NCBI RefSeq assembly: GCF_002973535.1
Contig: NZ_PVEP01000001.1
Location: 620,001-684,000, forward strand
Source: Albidovulum denitrificans
Lineage (GTDB): Bacteria > Pseudomonadota > Alphaproteobacteria > Rhodobacterales > Rhodobacteraceae
DNA length: 64,000 nucleotides
Direction: 5' to 3'
Below the pieces are notes generated by a model that saw only the letters and a program-made list of their open reading frames with translations, did not search any database and was not told the DNA's origin. Shown here one piece after another: positions 45,156-51,954 of this stretch (positions are counted from its first letter, which is position 1; every line of letters starts with the position of its first letter). The position numbers were made by a program, and so were the translations under genes.

Positions 45156-45697
45156 CCGCGCCCGCGACGGGCGAGCGGACGGGCCAGAAGGACGGCCAGC
45201 GCCAGCTTGAACGCCTCGGCCGGCAGGAACGGGATCAGACCGCCCGCGACGGCCTTCTCCGCCCCGATCAGCGTCGCCAGCCAGGCCACGCCCGGCAGGT
45301 AGATCAGCGCCATCGCGGCGAACATGACCGCCGCCACCGGCACCACCCCGCGCAGCCAGCCCCGGTCGGCGGCAAGGCCCACGAAGGTCGCGGCCAGCAG
45401 GAAGCCCAGAAGGTAGCCGCCCGTCGGCCCCGCCATATAGGCCAGCCCCGCACCCGAGGCGAAGACCGGCAGGCCAACCGCGCCCTCGGCAAGGTAGGCG
45501 AGCAGCGTCGCCCCCGCCATCCGCGCGCCAAACGTCGCGCCGATCATCAGGACGGCCAGCGTTTGCAGCGTCATCGGCACCGGCCAGAACGGCACCTGCA
45601 CCTTTGCCGCCAGCGCCAGCAGCGCGGTCCCGGCCAGGACCAGCGCGATTTTTGCCGGAAGACGCGCCGGGCGGGTCAGAAGGATGTTCCTGTCCAT
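45152..45697 (-). CDS. bioY: Biotin transporter substrate-binding component BioY
   Basis: This 181-residue membrane protein is the biotin-specific S-component of ECF/BioY transport. Six hydrophobic segments are visible, with the family stretches KVQVPFWPVPMTLQTLAVL and GPTGGYLLGFLLAA. It is the last gene of the pxp operon, 22 bases behind pxpC, and no bioM or bioN is present. Co-transcription with a biotin carrier and biotin carboxylase makes local sense, since those proteins need biotin. Confidence 0.95.
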   Translation of the reverse strand: MDRNILLTRPARLPAKIALVLAGTALLALAAKVQVPFWPVPMTLQTLAVLMIGATFGARMAGATLLAYLAEGAVGLPVFASGAGLAYMAGPTGGYLLGFLLAATFVGLAADRGWLRGVVPVAAVMFAAMALIYLPGVAWLATLIGAEKAVAGGLIPFLPAEAFKLALAVLLARPLARRGRG

Positions 45698-45719
45698 GGT
45701 CTTTCTCCTCTCTACGGGG

Positions 45720-46691
45720 TCAGTTGCGGCCCAGATGATCGCGCACGCGCTGGATCGCGGCCTGCCGGTCGGCCCGCGCCGCCAGCGCCTGATCCATCGT
45801 CACCTCGACGAAGCGCGCGGGCGAATGCGGCTGAAGCTGGCCGATCAGGTCCATGTCGGCCGAGATCACGCAGCCCACCATCATGTAGCCGCCGCCCGAC
45901 ACCGCGTCGCGATGCAGCACGATCGGCTCGGTCCCGCCAGGCACCTGGATGGAGCCGTAGGGATAGCAGGCATCGACGATATTCGACGGGTTCGACCCGG
46001 CGCCGAAGGGCTGCTCACGCGGCACGAAATCAAGCGCTGTGCCGCCCCGGAAGCGGTATCCGATCCGGTCCGCCTCGGGCGCGACCTTCCAGGTATCCGC
46101 GAAGAACCGCTTGCCGCTTTCGCCGGTGATCCGGTGCCAGTAAAGCCCCGGCAGCATCCTGAGTTCGGCGGGGTTGCCCGGCATCCGCCGCAGGGTCGCC
46201 GGAACGGACCCGCCGCCCTTGCCCCCCTGCCCGACCGGCAATTCATCGCCCGCAGCCAGCGCGCGGCCCTGATGCCCGCCAAGCGCGCCCAGCGTATAGG
46301 TGGAGCGCGATCCGAGCGTCACCGGAACGTCGATCCCGCCAGAGACCGCGATATAGGCCCGCGCGCCCGCTTTCAGGAAACCGAAGGACAGCCGGTCCCC
46401 CGCCCTGACCTCGAAGGCCGACCAGCTCTCGCGCTCCGCACCGTTCAGCTTTGGCGGCAGATCGCCGCCGGTGATCGCGACGGTGGCAGGCGCGGTGAAT
46501 TCCAGTTCCGGCCCCAGGAACACGGCCTCAAGCACCGCCGCGCCCTCCTCATTGCCGACCAGCATGTTGGCGGCGCGCAGCGCGAAACGGTCCATGCCCC
46601 CGGAGAGAGGAATCCCGAGGTGATAAAAGCCCGGACGGCCAAGGTCCTGAACGGTGGTCGACAGACCGGGGGTGATGACTTTAACGGCCAT
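45720..46691 (-). CDS. pxpC: 5-oxoprolinase/carboxyltransferase subunit PxpC (KipA family)
   Basis: This 323-residue protein has the KipA/CT_A_B fold. Landmarks are ITPGLSTTVQDLGRPGF, GIPLSGGMDRFALRAAN and GGIDVPVTLGSRSTYTLGALGG. With PxpB it forms the unit that, in 5-oxoprolinase, activates the lactam. The same fold pair is the carboxyltransferase domain of urea carboxylase. It overlaps pxpB by 11 bases. With a biotin carboxylase and carrier in the operon, a carboxyltransferase role is likely. Confidence 0.93.
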   Translation of the reverse strand: MAVKVITPGLSTTVQDLGRPGFYHLGIPLSGGMDRFALRAANMLVGNEEGAAVLEAVFLGPELEFTAPATVAITGGDLPPKLNGAERESWSAFEVRAGDRLSFGFLKAGARAYIAVSGGIDVPVTLGSRSTYTLGALGGHQGRALAAGDELPVGQGGKGGGSVPATLRRMPGNPAELRMLPGLYWHRITGESGKRFFADTWKVAPEADRIGYRFRGGTALDFVPREQPFGAGSNPSNIVDACYPYGSIQVPGGTEPIVLHRDAVSGGGYMMVGCVISADMDLIGQLQPHSPARFVEVTMDQALAARADRQAAIQRVRDHLGRN

Positions 46692-47556
46692 GGAGAACCT
46701 CCATCAGCTTGGCATTGGTGCCGTCGATGTCCTTGTTGAAATCGCTCAGGCTGAAGCTGCATTCGCGCACGACCGGCTCGAAGGCATTACGCTCAACCTC
46801 CTCCAGCGCGGCGTCGTAGTCGTCGCGGCTGATCGGCTTCCATTTCACGATGTCGCCCGGCTTGAAGAAACACATCTCGTCGCGCAGGTAGCTGACCTTC
46901 TGTTCCGGGTCGTAGATCGGCATCGGCGTGATGCCGAACATCTGGTAGCCACCCGCGCCGCGCACCGAATAGATGCAGGAAAAGCAGCCGCCATAGCCCA
47001 CGGTCAGTTTCGGCGTATCGGTCCGGGGCCGCAGGTATTTCGGCACCTCGATCTGCCGCTGCCGTTCCACCATCTGGTAAAGGAACGGCAGACCGGCGAC
47101 GAAGCCGACCATGGAGACGAACCACGGGCTGCCCGAATGGGCGGCAATGAACTCGTCAACGGATTTGAAGCCGTTGATCTCGGCCGCATATTCGATATCG
47201 GTCGCGTTCGGGTCCTGATGGCGTTCGCGAAAGCGCATCAGCGTTTCGTGCGTCCAGGGGTCCTGATAGAAGACCGGGATTTCCATGATCCGGGTCCTGA
47301 GGCTGGCATCGGATTTCGACGCCGCGCCCTCCATCGACTGAAGCTCCCGCAGAAGATCGCCGGGCTTGATCCGGTCGGGGTCGAACTTGATCTGGAAGCT
47401 GGCATTGGCCGGACATATCTCGGTCACGCCGGAAATCCCGGCCTCCCGCACGGCATTGGTCATCGAGAGGCTGGTGAAGAACGCCTCAAGCGACATGGAT
47501 TCGGAAACCTCGGCGAAGATGTGTTCGTCACCGCCAAAGCTGAAACGGATCGACAT
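46681..47556 (-). CDS. pxpB: 5-oxoprolinase/carboxyltransferase subunit PxpB (KipI family)
   Basis: This 291-residue protein has the KipI/CT_C_D fold (GFVAGLPFLYQM, RTDTPKLTVGYGG, AGGYQMFGITPMPIYDPEQ). It is somewhat longer than Bacillus KipI (about 240), with extra residues before the conserved C-terminal part. The ATG at 47556 (MSIRFSFGGDE) follows GGAAGGGAGGG. It lies between the biotin carboxylase gene and pxpC, and pairs with PxpC. Confidence 0.92.
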   Translation of the reverse strand: MSIRFSFGGDEHIFAEVSESMSLEAFFTSLSMTNAVREAGISGVTEICPANASFQIKFDPDRIKPGDLLRELQSMEGAASKSDASLRTRIMEIPVFYQDPWTHETLMRFRERHQDPNATDIEYAAEINGFKSVDEFIAAHSGSPWFVSMVGFVAGLPFLYQMVERQRQIEVPKYLRPRTDTPKLTVGYGGCFSCIYSVRGAGGYQMFGITPMPIYDPEQKVSYLRDEMCFFKPGDIVKWKPISRDDYDAALEEVERNAFEPVVRECSFSLSDFNKDIDGTNAKLMEVLHGR

Positions 47557-47569
47557 GGCCCCTCCCTTC

Positions 47570-48946
47570 CTAAAGTTGCGCGGCCGCCGCGACGGCGCCC
47601 GCATGAGCATCCAGCCAGCCCTCAAGCCAGCGCGTATGAACCGCCCCCGCCCGCACACCGGGATCATCGGCCAGCGCAAGGAACAGCGGTTTGGTGGTTT
47701 TCAGCCCGTCGATCTGGAGTTCCCCAAGCGCGCGGGTCAGCCGGGTGATCGCGCCGTCGCGGTCCTCGGCGTGGACGATAAGCTTGGCCAGCAGCGAGTC
47801 GTAGAAGGGCGGCACCTGATACCCGGCGTAAAGCATCGAATCGAACCGCACCCCCGGCCCGCCCGGCAGGCGCAGCCCGGTGACGGTTCCGGGGAAGGGC
47901 GCGAAGTTGTTGACCGGGTCTTCGGCGTTCAGCCGCACCTCGATCGCATGGCCGCGCACGGCGATGTCGGATTGTCGCAGCCGCAGCTTCTCCCCCCCGG
48001 CAATCCGCAACATCTCCGCCACAAGGTCGATGCCGGTGATCATCTCGGTCACCGGATGTTCGACCTGAATGCGGGTGTTCATCTCGATGAAGTAAAAGCG
48101 GTCGGCCGCGTCGTCATAAAGGTATTCGACCGTCCCCGCCCCGGAATAGCCGACCTCGCGCGCGAGCCTGACGGCGCTGGCGCACAATTCCGCGCGCACA
48201 CGATCCGACAGCGCCATCGACGGCGCCTCTTCCCAGACTTTCTGGCGGCGGCGCTGGAGCGAGCATTCGCGTTCGTAGCAATGGACCGCGTCTGTGCCGT
48301 CGCCCAGCACCTGCACCTCGATATGGCGGGCCTGTCCGATGACCTTTTCCATGTAAAGCCCGCCATCGCCGAAGGCGGCCAGCGCCTCGGCTTCGGCCTG
48401 CGGGAAGGCCTGCTCGAACTCGGCGAGGTTGCCCGCGATGCGGATGCCGCGCCCGCCACCCCCGGCGGCGGCCTTGATCATGACCGGAAAGCCGGTCTCG
48501 GTCAGGATATGGCGCGCCTCCTCGATCCCGGCCACGCGGCCCGTGGAACCGGGAACGACAGGCACACCCGCCGCCGCGGCCGCCGAACGCGCCGCGACCT
48601 TGTCGCCCATCAGCCGGATCGCATCGCCCGAGGGGCCGACAAAGACCATCCCCGCCGCCGTCACCGCATCGGAAAACGCCGCATTCTCGGCCAGAAAGCC
48701 ATAGCCGGGATGGACGGCGTCGCAGCCGGTATCGGCGGCGGCCTTCAGGATCGCCTCGACATTCAGATAGCTTTTCTTCGCCGCCGGGGGGCCGATATTC
48801 ACCGTCTCATCCGCGATCAGCACATGCAGCGCTTCGGCATCGGCGTCGGAATGAACCGCGACCGTCCGGATGCCAAGGTCCCGCGCCGCCCGGATCACCC
48901 GGACCGCGATTTCCCCGCGATTGGCGATCAGAAGCTTTTTCAGCAT
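47570..48946 (-). CDS. Biotin carboxylase (AccC-like) of the pxp operon
   Basis: This ATP-grasp enzyme of 458 residues carboxylates biotin on a carrier protein using ATP and bicarbonate. It shows KLLIANRGEIAVRVIRAARD, HPGYGFLAENA, the glycine-rich loop KAAAGGGGRGI, the tract RRRQKVWEEAPS and EMNTRIQVEHPVTEMITGID. Size and motifs equal those of AccC. Its neighbours (a 77-residue carrier, PxpB, PxpC and PxpA) indicate that it does not serve fatty-acid synthesis but a dedicated substrate carboxylation. Confidence 0.93.
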   Translation of the reverse strand: MLKKLLIANRGEIAVRVIRAARDLGIRTVAVHSDADAEALHVLIADETVNIGPPAAKKSYLNVEAILKAAADTGCDAVHPGYGFLAENAAFSDAVTAAGMVFVGPSGDAIRLMGDKVAARSAAAAAGVPVVPGSTGRVAGIEEARHILTETGFPVMIKAAAGGGGRGIRIAGNLAEFEQAFPQAEAEALAAFGDGGLYMEKVIGQARHIEVQVLGDGTDAVHCYERECSLQRRRQKVWEEAPSMALSDRVRAELCASAVRLAREVGYSGAGTVEYLYDDAADRFYFIEMNTRIQVEHPVTEMITGIDLVAEMLRIAGGEKLRLRQSDIAVRGHAIEVRLNAEDPVNNFAPFPGTVTGLRLPGGPGVRFDSMLYAGYQVPPFYDSLLAKLIVHAEDRDGAITRLTRALGELQIDGLKTTKPLFLALADDPGVRAGAVHTRWLEGWLDAHAGAVAAAAQL

Positions 48947-49179
48947 CAGTCGAGATCCGCCAGAACCGCGCCCGCCATCACGGGTTCCTCATTGTCGACC
49001 GCGAAGCGGACATTGGCCCCCGCGACCTCGGCCTTCACCTCGTGAAAGCTTTTCATCACCTCGATCAGCCCGATCACGTCGCCCACCGCCACGCTGTCGC
49101 CATCGGCCTTGTAGGGCGGCTTGTCGGGCGAGGAGGCGCGGTAGAAAGTGCCGGGCAAGGGGGACAATATCTGCGTCAT
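48946..49179 (-). CDS. Biotin carboxyl carrier protein (short, biotinyl-lipoyl domain)
   Basis: This 77-residue protein consists of just one biotinyl domain. The modification site is Lys43 in GLIEVMKSFHEVKA, a variant of the usual AMKM/VMKM. The opening LSPLPGTFYRASSPDKPPY resembles AccB C-terminal domains. It starts three bases after the pxpA stop and shares one base with the biotin carboxylase start. It would shuttle carboxybiotin from the AccC-like enzyme to PxpBC. Confidence 0.93.
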   Translation of the reverse strand: MTQILSPLPGTFYRASSPDKPPYKADGDSVAVGDVIGLIEVMKSFHEVKAEVAGANVRFAVDNEEPVMAGAVLADLD

Positions 49180-49182
49180 GGG

Positions 49183-49917
49183 TCAGGTCCTCTTCTCGGA
49201 GTAAGGGGCGATGGCGGTGCGCACCGCGCGGGCGATGTCGAGCGCGTTGGGCGTGTCGGAATGGATGCAGATCGATTCGCAGCGCGTCGGGAAATGGGAC
49301 CCGTCGGTCGCCGTCCCCTCACCCTGCTCGATGGCGCGCAGAACGCGGGCCGCCATCTCGTCGGGGTCCTTCGCGTCATGCTCGCGCGTCACGATCAGCG
49401 TACCATCGGGGCGATAATCCAGATCGCCGTAATATTCGGCGATCATCCTGTGGCCGCGCGCGGGATAAACGGTTTCATGCAGTGTGCCGGTCATGCCCAG
49501 AAGCGGCACGGTGTAGACATCGGCCGCGTCGCAGACCGCCTGCGCGATCTCCTCCAGCCGCCCGGCCATCCCGAAGAGGGAGCCATGCGGCTTGATATGG
49601 TTCAGCTCCATCCCCTCGGCCTTCAGGAACCCCGACAGCGCGCCGATCTGGTAAATCAGGCAATTCGCCATCTCCTCCCGGCCCATCTTCATTTCACGTC
49701 GGCCAAAGCCCTGAAGATCGGGCAGCGAGGGATGCGCGCCGACTTTCACGCCATGTTTCTTGGCCAGTTGCACCGTCGCGCGCATGTGGTTGAAATCGGA
49801 CGCATGAAACCCGCAGGCGACATTGGCGATGTCGATGAAGGGCATCATCCCCGCATCGTCGCCCATCCGGTAAAGGCCGAAGCTTTCGCCCATGTCGCAA
49901 TTGATGGTGATCGCCAT
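49183..49917 (-). CDS. pxpA: 5-oxoprolinase subunit PxpA (LamB/YcsF family)
   Basis: This 244-residue protein has the YcsF/LamB hallmark INCDMGESFG, then NVACGFHASDF, VGAHPSLPDLQGFGRREM and QIGALSGFLKAEGM. In 5-oxoprolinase PxpABC, this subunit is thought to hydrolyse the activated lactam. It is the first gene of the operon, divergent from a LysR gene. The start MAITINCDMGES is conserved. The natural substrate may be 5-oxoproline or another lactam or amide. Confidence 0.95.
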   Translation of the reverse strand: MAITINCDMGESFGLYRMGDDAGMMPFIDIANVACGFHASDFNHMRATVQLAKKHGVKVGAHPSLPDLQGFGRREMKMGREEMANCLIYQIGALSGFLKAEGMELNHIKPHGSLFGMAGRLEEIAQAVCDAADVYTVPLLGMTGTLHETVYPARGHRMIAEYYGDLDYRPDGTLIVTREHDAKDPDEMAARVLRAIEQGEGTATDGSHFPTRCESICIHSDTPNALDIARAVRTAIAPYSEKRT

Positions 49918-49964
49918 CTTACCCCCCGGATGCCGTGATCAAGGGAATGTTGCGACGGGTTCTT

Positions 49965-50014
49965 CGTATTGTAAAATTCGAAAAATTGCATGACCGTATC
50001 TGAAAATTCGATAC
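49965..50014. promoter_or_regulatory. LysR-type operator region between pxpA and LysR gene
   Basis: Two direct repeats, CGTATTGTAAAATTCGA (49965-49981) and CGTATCTGAAAATTCGA (49995-50011), begin 30 bases apart. The second contains a symmetric GTATC-N9-GATAC (49996-50014), which includes ATC-N9-GAT of the T-N11-A LysR box. Position just before the LysR start and between divergent genes fits an autoregulated activator. Confidence 0.6.
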
Positions 50015-50027
50015 AAGAGGTGCGATC

Positions 50028-50933
50028 ATGTCGCTGACGCTGAAACAGGTGCGCTATTTTCTTGCCGCCGCCGAGACCGGGCAGATCAGCCATGCGGCGA
50101 TGGAGATGAACATCTCCCAATCCGCCGTGACGGCGGCGATTCAGCAGCTTGAGGCGCAGCTGGGCGTCACGCTTCTGGAACGCACCACGACCGGCGTCCG
50201 CCCGACGATCGAGGGCGCGCGGTTCCTGAACCATGCGCGCAACATCACCGCCGCGGTCGAGGACGCGGTGCGCAGCCCCTTGGGCGAAAGCGGCGGCGTG
50301 ACCGGGACGCTGCGGGTGGCGACGACCTATACCGTCGCGGGCTATTTCATGTCGCGCCATTACACCCGCTTTCGCCGCGCCTATCCCGACATCACCATCG
50401 AAATGATGGAACTGCCGCGCGGCGAGATCGAGAAGGGTATCGTCAACGGCTGGATCGACATCGCCGTCATGCTGGTCTCGAACCTCGCCAACCACGCCGA
50501 GATCGACCACGAACCGCTGTTCCGCTCGCACCGCAGGCTCTGGCTGCCCGCCGATCACCGGCTTCTGGGCGCCGACCGCGTCACGCTGGCCGAGGTCGCG
50601 GCGGAACCCTACGTCATGCTGACGGTGGATGAGGCACGGGTGACCGCCGGGCGCTATTGGGACAAGGCCGGGCTTGAGCCGAACGTGGTTTTCGCGACGA
50701 GTTCGGTCGAGGCGGTCCGATCCCTCGTCGCGGCCGGGATGGGGGTCACGATCCTGTCGGACATGGTCTATCGGCCCTGGTCGCTGGAAGGTCAGCGGAT
50801 CGAATTGCGCACGCTGAATGATGAGGTGCCGAGCATGGATGTGGGCCTTGCCTGGTCCAACGCGCGCCCCCTGTCGCCCGCGACGGGCGTCTTCCGCGCC
50901 TTCATGTCGGTGGCGTTGGGCGGCGGCGGGTAA
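50028..50933 (+). CDS. LysR-family transcriptional regulator
   Basis: This 301-residue LysR protein has an N-terminal HTH (YFLAAAETGQISHAAMEMNI, SQSAVTAAIQQLEAQLG) and an effector domain of normal length with AGMGVTILSDMVYRPWSLEG. It is divergent from pxpA and so probably regulates the biotin-dependent lactam operon. The TAA stop codon lies in the first three bases of a 93-bp repeat element; before insertion the codon was probably TAG (see the element). Confidence 0.94.
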   Translation: MSLTLKQVRYFLAAAETGQISHAAMEMNISQSAVTAAIQQLEAQLGVTLLERTTTGVRPTIEGARFLNHARNITAAVEDAVRSPLGESGGVTGTLRVATTYTVAGYFMSRHYTRFRRAYPDITIEMMELPRGEIEKGIVNGWIDIAVMLVSNLANHAEIDHEPLFRSHRRLWLPADHRLLGADRVTLAEVAAEPYVMLTVDEARVTAGRYWDKAGLEPNVVFATSSVEAVRSLVAAGMGVTILSDMVYRPWSLEGQRIELRTLNDEVPSMDVGLAWSNARPLSPATGVFRAFMSVALGGGG

Positions 50934-51023
50934 AGCGTTTCGGGTTTACGTTGAGAACGTAAGTATCGGAATTCGAACGAAATAAGTTCGAATTCTGATT
51001 CAGTGTAAACCCGAAATGCTATA
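50931..51023. repeat. 93-bp MITE-like palindromic element, copy 2
   Basis: The 24-base terminal inverted repeats (50931-50954 and 51000-51023) match at 20 positions. An inner perfect 10-bp stem GAATTCGAAC (50969-50978)/GTTCGAATTC (50986-50995) encloses a 7-base loop. The left TA is the start of the LysR stop codon, and the base after the right TA is G. No coding capacity is present. Confidence 0.9.
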
Positions 51024-51030
51024 GGCTGCG

Positions 51031-51954
51031 TCAGGCGAAAAGCGCGCGGCACGCCGCCAGCTTTTCCGGCAGCGCCCGCGCGCCCGGCGATTGCAGCACG
51101 GCGGCGGCGGTGGCCTGACCGCGCGCGATGGCCTCGCCCAGCCCGGCGCCGGTCAGCCGGGCGGCGAGGTAACCCGCGTTGAAGGCATCCCCCGCGCCGG
51201 TCGTGTCGCGGATGCCCGTCACCGGCGGCGTGGGGTGGCTTTCGCAGGTCCCGTCGAGGCAGGCCGTGACCGCGCCCGCGCCGTTCTTGACCACGATCTC
51301 CCCGATCCTTGCCGCGCGATAGCGCGCCACGGTCGCGGCGGGGTCGGCATCGCCCCAGGTCGCGGCCTCATCATCGAAGCTGGGCAGGATCACGTCGGTG
51401 AGCGACAGGAAGCCCGGCAGCACCTCGCGGACCTCGTCGGGCGAGGACCAGAGACGGGGGCGGATATTCGGGTCGAAGGAAATCCGCGCGCCCTGCCCGC
51501 GCGCCCTGGCCAGCGCGTCACGCAGCCGGGCGCGCGCATCGGGCGCAAGGATCGCCAGCGTGATGCCCGACAGATGGATCAGCCCGGCACCCTCGAAGGC
51601 GGCGCCAAGCGCTGCCGGATCGTCGGCCAGCCTCCGCGCGGCCGAGGTGCTGCGCCAGTAGTGAAAGCGCCGCTCCACCCCGTCGAGTTCGATCAGGTAA
51701 AGCCCCATCGTGCGGGCCGCGTCCCGCCCGACGCCCGCGATGGACAGCCCGTCCGCCTGAAGCCCCGCGACAAAGCTGTCCGACAGGCTGTCCTGCCCGA
51801 CACGGGTCGCAAAGCCGACCTCGGCGCGGCCGCCCAGAAGCTGCGCCATGTGCCAGGCGGTGTTGTAGGTGTCGCCCGCAAAACCCCGGCGAAAGAGGCC
51901 CTCGCCCACCGGCGCAAGCTCCACCATCGCCTCGCCAATGCTGACGACCTTCAC
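51031..51954 (-). CDS. PfkB-family sugar kinase (2-keto-3-deoxygluconate kinase-like)
   Basis: This 307-residue ribokinase-fold kinase has the N-terminal signature SIGEAMVELAPVGEGLFRRGFAGDTYN, split over two conserved blocks, as in KdgK. The C-terminal PfkB motif DTTGAGDAFNAGYLAARL contains the catalytic Asp. It is the last gene of the ten-gene LacI-controlled operon and overlaps the FAD-oxidoreductase gene by four bases. Phosphorylation of a 2-keto-3-deoxy sugar acid is plausible. Confidence 0.9.
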   Translation of the reverse strand: MKVVSIGEAMVELAPVGEGLFRRGFAGDTYNTAWHMAQLLGGRAEVGFATRVGQDSLSDSFVAGLQADGLSIAGVGRDAARTMGLYLIELDGVERRFHYWRSTSAARRLADDPAALGAAFEGAGLIHLSGITLAILAPDARARLRDALARARGQGARISFDPNIRPRLWSSPDEVREVLPGFLSLTDVILPSFDDEAATWGDADPAATVARYRAARIGEIVVKNGAGAVTACLDGTCESHPTPPVTGIRDTTGAGDAFNAGYLAARLTGAGLGEAIARGQATAAAVLQSPGARALPEKLAACRALFA

